DNA of 45,891 nucleotides. Source: Oscillospiraceae bacterium. Its GTDB lineage: Bacteria > Bacillota > Clostridia > Oscillospirales > Oscillospiraceae. The stretch is taken from assembly GCA_022800215.1 (NCBI GenBank), contig JAAWPV010000007.1, positions 1 to 45,891 on the forward strand, in the 5' to 3' direction. Shown here piece by piece: positions 31,417-40,814 of this stretch. Numbering within the stretch: the first letter of the stretch is position 1; every line of letters begins with the position of its first letter. The position numbers and the translations under genes are program-made. Below the pieces are notes generated by a model that saw nothing but the letters and a program-made list of their open reading frames with translations, was not told where the DNA came from and searched no databases.

Positions 31417-32667
31417 ATGACGGACAGAGTGATTTTGCACTGCGACCTCAACAGCTTTTACGCTTCGGTAGAGCTTCTGGACTACCCGGAGCTCCGGGAC
31501 AAGCCGGTGGCTGTCTGCGGCGACCCGGAGAGCCGCCACGGCATCATCCTGGCGAAAAACGAAGCGGCAAAGAAATACAAGGTCCAGACTGCCGAAACGG
31601 TGTGGCAGGCCCGGAAGAAGTGCCCCGACCTGATCCTCCTCCCCGCCCACCACGTCAAATACCACGACTTCTCCAAGAAAGTCAATGCCATCTATGACCG
31701 CTTTACCGACCTGGTGGAGCCCTTCTCCATCGACGAAAGCTGGCTGGATGTAACCGGCTCCCTCCACCTCTTCCACACCGACGGCAAGGGCCTTGCTGAC
31801 CGCATCCGTCAAACCATCCGGGAGGAGCTGGGCCTCACCATCTCAGTGGGGGTATCCTTCAATAAAATCTTTGCCAAGATGGGCTCCGACTATAAAAAAC
31901 CCGACGCCACCACCGTCATCACCCGGGAAAATTACCGGGATCTCCTATGGCCCCTCCCGGTCACCGACCTCATCTTTGTGGGCCGGGCGGCAGCCCGAAC
32001 CCTAGGCGAGTATGGTATTCGAACCATCGGGGATCTGGCAAATTTCGGCCGGGAACCCCTTGTGGGCCTTCTGGGTAAGCAGGGCAGCACCCTTTTTGAC
32101 TACGCCACCGGGGCGGAGCACGCCCCCGTCATCCCCGCCCGGGAGATGCCTCCTCCCAAATCTGTGGGCAACGGCCTCACCTTCCCCAAAAACCTGGTGG
32201 GCTGGGAGGCGCTGCGAAGCGGCGTCACCATGCTCTCCGACGAGGTGGCGGTACGGCTGCGGCAGCTGGACATGAAGTGTACTACCGTCAACATCACCGT
32301 CCGGGACCCCAATTTCAAGGATATCTCCCGGCAAAAGCCCCTGCCGGCCCCCTCCTATCTGGCCCGGGAGATCACCCAGGCCGCCATGGAGCTGTTGGAA
32401 CAGTCCTGGACCGCCCGGGCTCCGGTTCGGGCCCTCACCGTCACCGCCCAGAATCTCATGCCCGCCGCGGACGCCGCCGAGCAGCTCAGCTTGCTGACCC
32501 CGGACGCCGCCCCAAAGCGGCAGAAAGTGGAGAAAATCGAGCGGACCATGGACGGCATTCGGGATAAATTTGGCAAGACGGCCATCACTCCCACCCGGCT
32601 GCAGAACAAGGGCCACCACGAGCGGCCCATCCCTCCGGGCCCCAAGCGGGATGTGAGCGGAGAATAG
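31417..32667 (+). CDS. dinB: DNA polymerase IV (Y family)
   Basis: DinB copies damaged DNA with low fidelity. The 416-residue protein begins MTDRVILHCDLNSFYASVE with the metal-binding Asp and the Tyr steric gate. SIDESWLDVTG supplies the catalytic acidic pair (most relatives have SIDEAYLDV). The thumb and little-finger regions follow, with GVSFNKIFAKMGSDYKKP. ATG 31417 follows GGAGGTG; an upstream in-frame ATG at 31363 is in the promoter. No beta-clamp motif was identified with confidence. Confidence 0.94.
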   Translation: MTDRVILHCDLNSFYASVELLDYPELRDKPVAVCGDPESRHGIILAKNEAAKKYKVQTAETVWQARKKCPDLILLPAHHVKYHDFSKKVNAIYDRFTDLVEPFSIDESWLDVTGSLHLFHTDGKGLADRIRQTIREELGLTISVGVSFNKIFAKMGSDYKKPDATTVITRENYRDLLWPLPVTDLIFVGRAAARTLGEYGIRTIGDLANFGREPLVGLLGKQGSTLFDYATGAEHAPVIPAREMPPPKSVGNGLTFPKNLVGWEALRSGVTMLSDEVAVRLRQLDMKCTTVNITVRDPNFKDISRQKPLPAPSYLAREITQAAMELLEQSWTARAPVRALTVTAQNLMPAADAAEQLSLLTPDAAPKRQKVEKIERTMDGIRDKFGKTAITPTRLQNKGHHERPIPPGPKRDVSGE

Positions 32668-32670
32668 GAA

Positions 32671-32696
32671 AAAGCGGGAGTGACCCCCGCCTTCTC
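32671..32696. terminator. Short bidirectional terminator
   Basis: Stem AAGCGGGAG / CCCGCCTT around a short loop, with A/T runs on both sides, between dinB and the convergent lipoprotein gene. Confidence 0.6.
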
Positions 32697-34508
32697 CTAC
32701 TCGGAAACATCATAATTGAAAAATATCTTTTCCAAAATGAAATTATCATCAAAATAGAACAGCACGCAATCACCGGCATACTCTCCCCGATACCATGGAT
32801 ACCACCTGGTATACACTGGATCATCGCTGTAATCTGCCCCCATCATATCGAACTGCGGATAGGCGGCCAAAACCTCCTTCATAGTCATTCCCACTTCTAC
32901 CCCTCGGCTGGTAGGAATACCGGGTTTCGTAACCCAAATATACCAAGGTGTAAAACCGGATTCTCCGGTCCATAAATTTGGCTGCATGTCATACAAAGTG
33001 ATCTCCAGACCGGGATAATGTTCCGTTTTGCTGACCATCCCCCAGACCTCCGGGTGTTCCTCCACCTTCTCCGGTTCTCCCAGCCAAACAGGACTGCCCA
33101 GACTATAACGGGTACGATAGGGGATCTCATTCAGGATGACCGTTCGTTCATCGTATTCCCCATACTGTGTGCCATGACAAAAATAATGGCTGATTTTCCT
33201 TTCCACACCCTGTTTATTGATCCCAATCTCCCACTTTACCGGGGTCCCATTTCCAGTCCCTTCCACGGCAAAAGCATAATCACTGCACAGTAAAGCGGCA
33301 TCTTCTCGTATATCAACTATCGTTTCCAGATCCATGTCATAATAATGCCCGATGATATCCTGGCTGTTGGAGCGGATATAGACCTTCCCCTCTTCCTCCT
33401 TCAGGATCAAGGGTGCATAGCTCTCATAAAAACTCTCCGCCAGCCGGTTGGTGAATGGTCCTTTCAGCCCCTCCAACAACTCTTCCTGGGTGCTGTACCC
33501 CTCCAGCAGAAGCCAGCCCTCCTGTCCGCACTCCACAGCCCCCTCCCCCAGGAAGGGCGCCAGGGCGGCATTGGCCTGCTCAATGAGCACCTTGGCCTGC
33601 GCCTCGTTCATCACAAGGTCGCCGATGGCCGCGATATTCTCCTCTGTCCAGGGGTAGAAAGGCACCTTCACCTCCCTTTCCCAACTCAGGATGCTTTCCC
33701 GCCAGGCCTCGTACGCTGCTCCGTCGATGGGGTGCTCGTAATCCATATTGATACAGTAGACGATACCGTCCCCGTCCTCATCGGCTTCCGCCGGGAACTT
33801 CACTCCCTCCAGGGCCTTGGTCCTGGCCTTGGCGGAGCCCGCCTCCCGGTATTCCCCGGTTTGGTAATCATGCGTAAAGAGGGTATAGGGCCATATCACA
33901 TCGCCCCCGGAGCTATCATCCGCCGGCCAGCCGGTCTGGATGGTCCCTCCGGAATAGAAGGTAAGCCGGGGATAGGTCTGGAGCGTCACATTCACCCCGT
34001 GAGCGCCGTCGTACTCATAGATCAGAGCGGTGTGGCCCGCCTGGGTCTGGGTGGTGGTGATGAGCACCACCAATTCCTCCACCTCATCCCGATCCACATC
34101 CCAAATCGTAAACTGATTCTTGCTCCGGTCCTCCGCCGAAAAGTCCACCGGGGCCCCGTCGGGAAAGAGCCCCTCGGTCAAAAACCGCTCCATCACCGCC
34201 TGATAGGCCAGCATCCGTCGCTCCTCTGTTGTCTCCGGCGGGGTATCACCCCAGGGCATAGTCAACGGCTCCCCCCAGCCGGTGGCTGTAGGTTCAGGGC
34301 TTTCCATCGCCGGCTCGCTCTCTTCAGGCGCCGGGCTCTCCACCGCTTCCCGGGTGGGCAAGGGGCTTTCCGAAGCCATGGCCGACGCCGCCGGGGAGAG
34401 CTCCGGAGAGGCTACCGGCTTCTCCCCCTCCGGCTTCTCGCCGCAGGCGCAAAAAAGCACCGCCAGCAGCAATACTGCCGACAACAAAACCCAGCGTTTC
34501 TTTTTCAC
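32697..34508 (-). CDS. Large predicted lipoprotein of unknown function
   Basis: The 603-residue protein begins MKKKRWVLLSAVLLLAVLFCAC, a lipoprotein signal with FCAC lipobox. A low-complexity Pro/Ser/Glu/Ala-rich stretch follows (about 25-90), which probably acts as a cell-wall spacer. The middle part contains FTIWDVDRDEVEELVVLI, a pattern seen in secreted clostridial proteins with calcium-like DxDxD segments. Near the C-terminus, VGMTMKEVLAAYPQFD resembles a short module repeated in clostridial lipoproteins. No enzyme motif is recognised. It is a single-gene unit. Confidence 0.7.
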   Translation of the reverse strand: MKKKRWVLLSAVLLLAVLFCACGEKPEGEKPVASPELSPAASAMASESPLPTREAVESPAPEESEPAMESPEPTATGWGEPLTMPWGDTPPETTEERRMLAYQAVMERFLTEGLFPDGAPVDFSAEDRSKNQFTIWDVDRDEVEELVVLITTTQTQAGHTALIYEYDGAHGVNVTLQTYPRLTFYSGGTIQTGWPADDSSGGDVIWPYTLFTHDYQTGEYREAGSAKARTKALEGVKFPAEADEDGDGIVYCINMDYEHPIDGAAYEAWRESILSWEREVKVPFYPWTEENIAAIGDLVMNEAQAKVLIEQANAALAPFLGEGAVECGQEGWLLLEGYSTQEELLEGLKGPFTNRLAESFYESYAPLILKEEEGKVYIRSNSQDIIGHYYDMDLETIVDIREDAALLCSDYAFAVEGTGNGTPVKWEIGINKQGVERKISHYFCHGTQYGEYDERTVILNEIPYRTRYSLGSPVWLGEPEKVEEHPEVWGMVSKTEHYPGLEITLYDMQPNLWTGESGFTPWYIWVTKPGIPTSRGVEVGMTMKEVLAAYPQFDMMGADYSDDPVYTRWYPWYRGEYAGDCVLFYFDDNFILEKIFFNYDVSE

Positions 34509-34614
34509 ATGCTCCCCTCCTCAGATATTTCTATCCCCATTATACTGCTTCATACCGAAAAATGGAAGACATGCTCTCTTTTTCAAATATACTGTGGAAA
34601 CTTTTATGATTTTC

Positions 34615-34643
34615 TTGCTTTTTTCTTTCCATGGTGCTACAAT
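34615..34643 (+). promoter_or_regulatory. Sigma-A-type promoter for the SDR gene
   Basis: TTGCTT (34615-34620), 17 bases, TACAAT (34638-34643), followed by AAGGAGGAG before ATG 34702. Confidence 0.6.
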
Positions 34644-34701
34644 AACACGGAAAAGTTCTTGTTAAAATTCAAACAATATTATTGTAAGGAGGAGCAAAAA
34701 T

Positions 34702-35466
34702 ATGGATCGTCTGCAAGGAAAAGTAGCCATTATCACCGGCGGTAACTCCGGCGTGGGCGCCGCCACCGCCGCCATGTTTGCCAAGGAGGGGGCCAAGGTG
34801 GTCATCAGCGCCCGCCGTCAGGCCCAATTGGAAGAGGTCGCCGCCAAAATCCGAGCCGAGGGCGGCGAGGTCCTGCCTGTCGTATCCGATATTTCCAAAG
34901 CGGAGGATGCAAAAAATCTGATTGCCAAAACCGTGGAAGCTTTCGGTAAGGTGGATGTGCTGGTCAACAACGCCGGTGTACTGGACGAAGGCCTGAAAGC
35001 CATTGATAAAGTGGAGGATGAGGTCATTGACCGGGTGGTAGGCATCAATGCCAAGGGTACCATGATCTGCATCCGGGAGGCTGTGGCCGAAATGCTCAAA
35101 AACGGCGGCGGCTCCATCGTCAACGTGGCCTCTGTGGCCGGCGTGCTGGGCTGCGGCGGTGCTGCTTATGTGGCCTCCAAAGCCGCCATTGTGGGAATCA
35201 CCAAGCACACTGCTCTCCGGTTTGCCGGACAGGGTATTCGCTGCAACGCAGTCTGTCCGGGCTCCATAGCCACTCCCATGACCGCAGGGATGAACCCCGG
35301 CAACATGGATATGGATATGTTTGGCCAGATGGGCAAGCACTCCGACTTAAAGGTGGGTGTGTGTACGCCAGACGACGTAGCCAACATTTTGCTTTTCCTC
35401 GCCAGCGACGAGTCCCGGGCCATCACCGGGCAGGCTATCGTCAGCGATTTCGGCAGCACCCTGTAA
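34702..35466 (+). CDS. Short-chain dehydrogenase/reductase (SDR), classical type
   Basis: The 254-residue protein has the cofactor motif TGGNSGVGAAT (TGxxxGxG type), the NNAG motif (VLVNNAGVLDEG) and the catalytic Ser in NVASVAG with Tyr/Lys in YVASK. AISARRQ after strand 2 carries Arg residues that would favour NADP(H). The C-terminal region is Met-rich (GMNPGNMDMDMFGQMG). Such enzymes reduce keto groups of sugars, steroids or fatty acids; the substrate is not predictable. It is alone in its unit. Confidence 0.88.
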   Translation: MDRLQGKVAIITGGNSGVGAATAAMFAKEGAKVVISARRQAQLEEVAAKIRAEGGEVLPVVSDISKAEDAKNLIAKTVEAFGKVDVLVNNAGVLDEGLKAIDKVEDEVIDRVVGINAKGTMICIREAVAEMLKNGGGSIVNVASVAGVLGCGGAAYVASKAAIVGITKHTALRFAGQGIRCNAVCPGSIATPMTAGMNPGNMDMDMFGQMGKHSDLKVGVCTPDDVANILLFLASDESRAITGQAIVSDFGSTL

Positions 35467-35521
35467 ACCGCTCAATATTGAGGAGCCCCCCTCGCCTTGC
35501 GGCAGAAGAATCTTTTTATAA

Positions 35522-35560
35522 AAATAACAGCGCCGCCTATAAAAGGCGGCGCTGCTATTT
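35522..35560. terminator. Bidirectional hairpin terminator
   Basis: A perfect 10-base GC-rich stem AGCGCCGCCT / AGGCGGCGCT (35529-35538 with 35544-35553) with A- and T-rich flanks between the SDR gene and the convergent ferredoxin gene. Confidence 0.88.
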
Positions 35561-35575
35561 CATTCTTTGGGTCTC

Positions 35576-35746
35576 TCAGCCCTGAGAGATAGCGCCCACG
35601 GGACAAGCGCCCTCACAGGCACCGCAGTCGATGCAGGTACCAGCATCGACGACGTACTGGCCGTCGCCCTGAGAAATGGCGGACACGGGGCAGGTGTCGG
35701 CGCAGGTACCGCAGCTGACACAAGCATTGCTAATTACACGAGCCAT
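35576..35746 (-). CDS. Small 2[4Fe-4S] ferredoxin
   Basis: The 56-residue protein begins MARVISNACVSCGTCADTCP and carries two complete CxxCxxCxxxCP clusters (CVSCGTCADTCP and CIDCGACEGACP). This is the classical clostridial ferredoxin, a soluble low-potential electron carrier. ATG 35746 follows GGAGGTG. A strong promoter, TTGAAA-16-TATAAT, lies at 35781-35808 on the minus strand. Confidence 0.95.
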   Translation of the reverse strand: MARVISNACVSCGTCADTCPVSAISQGDGQYVVDAGTCIDCGACEGACPVGAISQG

Positions 35747-35780
35747 TGGTTACACCTCCAAGTCACTTGAAACTGTAATC

Positions 35781-35808
35781 ATTATATCACAAGTTTTTGA
35801 AATTTCAA
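35781..35808 (-). promoter_or_regulatory. Ferredoxin promoter with palindromic -35 region
   Basis: On the minus strand TTGAAA (35803-35808), 16 bases, TATAAT (35781-35786). The -35 is half of a perfect 12-base palindrome TTGAAATTTCAA (35797-35808), which faces the divergent Clp gene as well. Confidence 0.6.
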
Positions 35809-35887
35809 TGCTAAATTACGCTGAATATGGGTATATTTTTATGGCTGCGGAAAAATGAATCTGATGAAATAATGAGGAGGAACTCTA

Positions 35888-38341
35888 TTGAGCGCCATCC
35901 AATTTACCTCCGGAGCCGAAACCGCTCTGCGTTTGGCCCAGGAATGTGCTACAAATTTAGGGCATAGCTATGTAGGAACAGAACATTTGCTGCTGGGGAT
36001 AGCCCGGGAAGGGCGGGGACCGGGAGCCCGAATCCTCAACGCACAGGGACTCACTCCCGAGATTCTGCGAACTGCGTTGATCCAACTCACTGGCATCGGT
36101 TCTACTGGGGGGCTCCCTACCCAAGGCCTTACTCCTCGGTGCCAGGAATGCCTGGAACTTGCCATCACCGAAGCGCAAAAACGGCAGGCATCCCACATTG
36201 ACACGGGACACCTGCTCACGGGGCTGCTCAGCCAAAGCGACAATGCCGCCCGCCGGGTAGTCGTAGCCGCCGGACAGGATCCCCGGTTCCTCTTTGCCGC
36301 TTTTGGAATCCCTGAGCCACAACCCCGCCCTACCGAACGAAGAAAACCGGAACGGGATGACCGCCCCAGCAGTACCAAACTGCTGGATCAGTTTTCCCGA
36401 AACTTAACTGCTTTGGCCACTGCCGGAGAACTGGACCCGGTCATTGGCCGGGAGAATGAGGTCCGGCGGGTGGTAGAAATATTGGCCCGCCGCCGAAAAA
36501 ACAACCCCGCTCTCATTGGGGAACCCGGCGTTGGTAAGACGGCCGTGGCCGAGGGTCTGGCCATCGCTATTGCAGCCCGGCAAGTTCCCGAGGAATTGTG
36601 CCGAAAACAGCTGGTGGCCCTGGATCTTTCCTCCATGGTCGCCGGAACCAAATATCGCGGAGAATTTGAAGAACGGGTAAAGAATATTTTGAACGAGGTC
36701 CGGCGGGCTGGAGATATTATTCTTTTTCTGGACGAGCTTCACACCATTGTGGGGGCGGGCAGTGCGGAAGGCGCCATCGACGCCGCCAATATTCTGAAGC
36801 CCGCCCTGGGCCGTGGAGATCTCCAGGTAATTGGGGCTACCACCACGGAAGAGTACCGAAAATATATCGAGAAAGATGCCGCTCTGGAGCGACGCTTCCA
36901 GCCCGTCACCATTGACCAGCCTTCCCCTGCCGCCACGGTTGAGATCCTTCAGGGCCTCCGGCCTCGCTACGAAAAACATCACGGACTCCATATTTCTGAT
37001 GAAGCCTTGGATGCGGCTGTTCGCCTTTCAGTACGCTACCTCCCCGACCGCCAGCTTCCTGACAAAGCCCTTGACCTGATGGATGAAGCAGCCAGCCGTG
37101 CTCGCCTGAAAGAGGTCGAACTCCCCCCCGCACTCAAGGAGCTGGAAGCTCGAATCGAGGAGGCCCGGCAACACAAAGAGGAGACGATCCGGGCTCAGGA
37201 CTTCGAGAAAGCCGCTATGTACCGGGACGCTGAGGAGGATTTTCGCCGAAGCCTGAATTGCGAAAAAGCTATTTTGCAGCGAACCCGGCCTCTCCTCAAA
37301 GTAGGGGAACAGGACGTTGCTGCTGTGGTCTCTGGCTGGACAGGTATTCCGGTGACTGCACTCACCCGTTCAGAGCGGGATCGTCTTCTTGCTCTGGAAA
37401 ACACGCTTCGCCGTCGAGTCGTCGGCCAAAAAGAGGCGGTCTCCGCCGTGGTCCAAGCCGTCCGCCGGGGGCGGGTTGGACTGAAGGAACCAGGGCGGCC
37501 GGTGGGTTCTTTTCTCTTTCTTGGGCCCACAGGTGTGGGCAAAACAGAACTTTGTAAAGCTCTGGCTGAAGCCCTTTTCGGCAGCGAGGATGCCCTTATC
37601 CGTTTTGATATGTCTGAATATATGGAACAGCATACCGTTTCCCGGCTTTTGGGTTCCCCCCCAGGCTATGTCGGGCATGAGCAAGGTGGCCAGCTTACGG
37701 AGGCCGTTCGCCGCAAACCCTGGTCAGTAATTCTCTTTGACGAAATCGAAAAAGCCCACGAGGATGTCTGGAGCGTTCTTCTTCAGGCCCTGGAGGACGG
37801 ACAAATCACCGATGCGCAGGGGCGGAGGGCTGATTTACGCAACAGTGTCATCATTCTCACCTCCAATGTGGGGGCCCGGCGCATCACATCCAAAAGCAAA
37901 CTGGGTTTCTCCACCGTTGATACCCCGTCAGGTCTTCGTCCTCAGGCTGAAGTGGAAGCCGCTGTTTTGGACGATGCCAAGCATACTTTCAAACCTGAGT
38001 TTTTGAACCGGCTGGATGAGATAATCGTCTTTCACCAGTTGGAGAAAGATGAATTAGCCGCTATCACACGAAAAATGCTCTCCTCCCTTTCTGAACGATT
38101 TGCTGCTCTTAATGTAGAGCTAAATGTCACACCTCAGGCCTGTAATCTACTGACGCAGGCAGGTTTTGACCCGGATTATGGTGCCCGGCCTCTTCGCCGC
38201 GCTATCCGAAACCAAGTGGAAGACCCTGCCGCTGAATTACTTTTGTCCAATGCTCTGCCTGCCGGAAGTGTGTTGACAGTGGATGTTCGTGGGGATAAAT
38301 TGACCCTTCTCCCCTCCCCTGCCGCCCTCTCCGCCGGATAA
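35888..38341 (+). CDS. ClpC/ClpA-type ATP-dependent unfoldase
   Basis: The 817-residue protein has two Clp N repeats (about residues 1-145, with [14 protein letters not shown] and [12 protein letters not shown]). AAA domain 1 has GEPGVGKT and [12 protein letters not shown], a UVR-like/coiled middle segment follows ([26 protein letters not shown]), and AAA domain 2 has GPTGVGKT and [13 protein letters not shown]. This is the ClpC layout, feeding ClpP; KLGFST in domain 2 may be the docking loop. The start is TTG 35888 with GAGGAGG seven bases upstream; Clp N relatives begin at this residue. No ctsR, mcsA or mcsB lies next to it, unlike the usual clpC operon. Confidence 0.9.
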   Translation: MSAIQFTSGAETALRLAQECATNLGHSYVGTEHLLLGIAREGRGPGARILNAQGLTPEILRTALIQLTGIGSTGGLPTQGLTPRCQECLELAITEAQKRQASHIDTGHLLTGLLSQSDNAARRVVVAAGQDPRFLFAAFGIPEPQPRPTERRKPERDDRPSSTKLLDQFSRNLTALATAGELDPVIGRENEVRRVVEILARRRKNNPALIGEPGVGKTAVAEGLAIAIAARQVPEELCRKQLVALDLSSMVAGTKYRGEFEERVKNILNEVRRAGDIILFLDELHTIVGAGSAEGAIDAANILKPALGRGDLQVIGATTTEEYRKYIEKDAALERRFQPVTIDQPSPAATVEILQGLRPRYEKHHGLHISDEALDAAVRLSVRYLPDRQLPDKALDLMDEAASRARLKEVELPPALKELEARIEEARQHKEETIRAQDFEKAAMYRDAEEDFRRSLNCEKAILQRTRPLLKVGEQDVAAVVSGWTGIPVTALTRSERDRLLALENTLRRRVVGQKEAVSAVVQAVRRGRVGLKEPGRPVGSFLFLGPTGVGKTELCKALAEALFGSEDALIRFDMSEYMEQHTVSRLLGSPPGYVGHEQGGQLTEAVRRKPWSVILFDEIEKAHEDVWSVLLQALEDGQITDAQGRRADLRNSVIILTSNVGARRITSKSKLGFSTVDTPSGLRPQAEVEAAVLDDAKHTFKPEFLNRLDEIIVFHQLEKDELAAITRKMLSSLSERFAALNVELNVTPQACNLLTQAGFDPDYGARPLRRAIRNQVEDPAAELLLSNALPAGSVLTVDVRGDKLTLLPSPAALSAG

Positions 38342-38344
38342 GCA

Positions 38345-38376
38345 AAGCAGGAGCGCTATGCGCTCCTGCTTTTTCT
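38345..38376. terminator. Bidirectional hairpin terminator
   Basis: Stem AAAGCAGGAGCGC / GCGCTCCTGCTTT with loop TAT, followed by a T-run; it lies between the Clp gene and the convergent methyltransferase gene. Confidence 0.88.
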
Positions 38377-39527
38377 TATTTTGGGTCCAGCAGCTTGTAG
38401 AGCGTGGGCATGACGTGGTATTCGTCCATGACACACCGGACCTCCTCCAGGGCCTTCCGCTTCACTTCCTCTGGCTTCCGGGGATTTTTCACCGCCCGAA
38501 TAAGGATATTTTTGGGGGTGTGAGCAAAGTCGATAAACTCCAGAAGCTGGGTGTTGTAACCGGAAAACTCCAGCAAATTTCCCCGGATGGCGTCGGTCAT
38601 CAAGGCGGAAAGCCGCTCCTGAATAATACCATACCGTGTGAAAATGGTGAAGTTTTCCGTCTCCATCTGCTTGTTCAGCTCATGCTGGCAGCAGGGTACG
38701 GAAAAGATCATCCGAGCGTTCCAGCTGATGGCATTCCAAAGGGCGTAGTCGGTGGCCGTGTCGCAGGCGTGGAGCGTCACCACCATATCCACCTGGAAGG
38801 GACATTGGAAGCCATTGATATCCCCCAATTCAAAACGCAGGCCGGTATAGCCGTACTTTTGGGCCGCCTCGTTGCACTTGCGGATCACATCGGCCTTCAA
38901 ATCCAGACCAATCATATTCACCGTAATACCCCGCACCACCGTCAGATAGTAGTATATTATGAAAGTCAGGTAGGACTTACCGCAACCGAAATCAATGATA
39001 TTAAGATGGGTACAGCCCTGCTTTTTCACTGCATCGTCAATAATCTCGATAAAGCGGTTGATCTGCTTATACTTGTCGTACATGGGGCGGACCACCTTGC
39101 CCTCTTGGGTAAAGATGCCCATGTCCACCAAAGGTTCAATGACTGTTCCTTCGGGCAGCAGATAATTTTTCTTTCGGTTGTGGCTGGCCGTTTCCTCCTG
39201 AGAACATACGGCACAGTTCTTTTTGGTCTGAAAGGAGACCTTCCCCTTCTTGGAGATAAGCAGGGAGTATTCCCGCTCGCTGTCCCAGCCGTTAAGCTGC
39301 AAAAAGCCGTTCCCCAAATGCGCAAGGCAGGCCTGGGCAAGCTGGTCCTCCCGCACATTCTCATGGAACACCTGCTTCTCGGTGTATTTAGAGAGCTGAT
39401 AATAGTCTGCCTTTTTCTCCACCACGATTTTTCTGTATTCGCAGCTTTTGGATGCAGGCTTGCTGATAATCAACTTCTGCGGACCCTCTTTTATGATCTG
39501 TTCCATGTAGCCGGGTAATTGCTCCAT
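38376..39527 (-). CDS. Class I SAM-dependent methyltransferase (TRMT13-like domain)
   Basis: The 383-residue protein has a C-terminal methyltransferase domain with NIIDFGCGKSYLTF (motif I), MIGLDLKADVI (motif II), and VVTLHACDTATDYAL followed by FSVPCCQHELN. This set, with LHACD and the Cys/His-rich PCCQHE, is typical of the methyltransferase domain that includes TRMT13-like RNA methyltransferases. The N-terminal 150 residues contain a Cys/His pair (CAVC..H) that may bind metal. ATG 39527 is preceded by GGAGGT; a longer frame to 39635 would overlap the tRNA and is rejected. The substrate is unknown, perhaps tRNA. Confidence 0.82.
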   Translation of the reverse strand: MEQLPGYMEQIIKEGPQKLIISKPASKSCEYRKIVVEKKADYYQLSKYTEKQVFHENVREDQLAQACLAHLGNGFLQLNGWDSEREYSLLISKKGKVSFQTKKNCAVCSQEETASHNRKKNYLLPEGTVIEPLVDMGIFTQEGKVVRPMYDKYKQINRFIEIIDDAVKKQGCTHLNIIDFGCGKSYLTFIIYYYLTVVRGITVNMIGLDLKADVIRKCNEAAQKYGYTGLRFELGDINGFQCPFQVDMVVTLHACDTATDYALWNAISWNARMIFSVPCCQHELNKQMETENFTIFTRYGIIQERLSALMTDAIRGNLLEFSGYNTQLLEFIDFAHTPKNILIRAVKNPRKPEEVKRKALEEVRCVMDEYHVMPTLYKLLDPK

Positions 39528-39556
39528 CGTTTCACTACCTCCACCTGTGAATACAG

Positions 39557-39590
39557 AAAAGCACCTGCTACTATATAGCAAGTGCTTTTT
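39557..39590 (-). terminator. Terminator of the tRNA-Pro gene
   Basis: Stem AAGCACTTGCTA / TAGCAGGTGCTTTT with a short AT loop, directly after the tRNA 3' end on the minus strand. Confidence 0.82.
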
Positions 39591-39667
39591 TGGTCCGAGT
39601 GACTGGACTTGAACCAGCGGCCTCCTGAACCCCATTCAGGCGCGATACCAAACTTCGCCACACCCGG
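39591..39667 (-). tRNA. tRNA-Pro (anticodon GGG)
   Basis: A full 77-base cloverleaf reads on the minus strand. The acceptor is CCGGGTG / CACTCGG with encoded CCA, the D stem GCGA/TCGC, the anticodon stem CCTGA/TCAGG with loop ATGGGGT (anticodon GGG), and the T arm GCTGG-TTCAAGT-CCAGT. It reads CCC (and CCU) proline codons. A promoter, TTGCAT-16-TATTAA, lies at 39692-39719 (minus strand). Confidence 0.95.
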
Positions 39668-39901
39668 ATATTCTGTTTGCTCGGAAAGAGCTTAATAATA
39701 TTAACACACTTTCATGCAAATGGCAAGCCTTTTTCTAAATTTTTTTCATCTTTGTGCGAAACAAATATTTTATGTGGGACATTCCGCCTTTGTACAACTA
39801 TCCATTTTTCTTAAGCCTTATACCCGCACCCTTTTCCTCTGGAGGCATAGACTGAACTGGAAGACCAAATCTTCCCAATCTCACTCGGGAGGTAACAAAT
39901 C
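39668..39901. other. Intergenic region: tRNA promoter and upstream region of the Cys-rich gene
   Basis: It holds the tRNA promoter on the minus strand (TTGCAT 39714-39719, TATTAA 39692-39697) and a ribosome binding site GGGAGGTAA just before ATG 39902. No convincing sigma-A promoter for the Cys-rich gene is seen on the plus strand; a sporulation-type promoter is possible but I could not place one. Confidence 0.4.
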
Positions 39902-40735
39902 ATGCCTGAAAAGGTCATGCCCGGCCCCGTTTCCGATGCCGCCGGTATTCGGGAGGCCGTCTGTGTACACACCAGGAAAATCATGGATGCGTGCCGCGAC
40001 AAAGACTGCATCGAGGATCTTCGCGTCTATCTCACCCAAAGCTCCCAGGTCGCCCTGGAGCGGGCTAGCTGCGTAAAAGCCGGCCAGGCCGAGCTGCTGT
40101 TCGCATCCAGCTGTGTGGAGCCCATCCACTTCAACCGCGGCTTCTACACAGTGGATGTGCGCTACTTCTACCGCATCACCGCCGACGCTTTCGTGGGCGC
40201 TGCCCGGCCGGTGGAAATCTCCGGCCTCGCCGTCTTTGACAAGCGGGTCATTCTCTTCGGCAGCGAAGGAAGCTCCAAATCCTTCTCTTCGGATATGACT
40301 CTAGACTGCAGCGATTTGCCCCAGGGCAACCAGCCCGTGGCTCATATCGAGGCAGTGGATCCCCTGGTGCTGGGGATGAAGCTGGTGGACCCCTGCGACT
40401 GCGGCTGCAACTGCTGCACCTGCGAGTGCGAACTCAGCGATGTGCCCGCCTGCATCTGCTCCTGCTTCGGCAGCGACCTGGACTTCTCCGCCGAGGGCAA
40501 GCGGCTCTATGTGTCTCTGGGCCAGTTCTCCCTCATCCGGCTGGAGCGGGACACCCAGCTCCTGATCCCTGCCTACGACTACTGCGTACCCGAGAAAGAG
40601 TGCGCCTGCGACGGGCCGTGTGAGGAGGACCCCTGTGAGCTGTTCCGTCACGTGAAGTTCCCTGTCAATGAGTTCTTCCCGCCCAACCAGCTGCCCAACG
40701 CTGACGGCGGCACCAGCTGCGGCTGCTGCGGGTAA
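39902..40735 (+). CDS. Conserved Cys-rich protein of Clostridia, function unknown
   Basis: The 277-residue protein has no signal peptide or membrane segment. It begins MPEKVMPGPVSDAAGIREAVC, with HTRKIMDACRDKDCIEDLR next. NRGFYTVDVRYFYRIT and VFDKRVILFGSEGSSKSF lie in the middle. A dense Cys cluster follows (DPCDCGCNCCTCECEL, then ACICSCFGSD), and then RLERDTQLLIPAYDYCVPEKEC. I recognise this layout as a hypothetical protein widespread in spore-forming Clostridia. The Cys content suggests metal binding or disulfide cross-linking, as in a spore coat, but that is inference. It is a single-gene unit with a strong GGGAGG start and its own terminator. Confidence 0.75.
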   Translation: MPEKVMPGPVSDAAGIREAVCVHTRKIMDACRDKDCIEDLRVYLTQSSQVALERASCVKAGQAELLFASSCVEPIHFNRGFYTVDVRYFYRITADAFVGAARPVEISGLAVFDKRVILFGSEGSSKSFSSDMTLDCSDLPQGNQPVAHIEAVDPLVLGMKLVDPCDCGCNCCTCECELSDVPACICSCFGSDLDFSAEGKRLYVSLGQFSLIRLERDTQLLIPAYDYCVPEKECACDGPCEEDPCELFRHVKFPVNEFFPPNQLPNADGGTSCGCCG

Positions 40736-40765
40736 GTCGGAATATCCAGCGATTCCAGGTTATGG

Positions 40766-40802
40766 AAGGACCCGGTACAGGTTTCTGTACCGGGTCCTTT
40801 TT
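40766..40802 (+). terminator. Terminator of the Cys-rich gene
   Basis: A 15-base stem (AAGGACCCGGTACAG against CTGTACCGGGTCCTT, loop GTTT) followed by a T-run; it may also serve the convergent reductase gene. Confidence 0.9.
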
Positions 40803-40814
40803 GTATGGTTCAGG

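Noticed and set aside
39528-39635. N-terminal extension of the methyltransferase gene
   Set aside because: The extended frame overlaps the terminator and the 3' part of tRNA-Pro; ATG 39527 has its own binding site.
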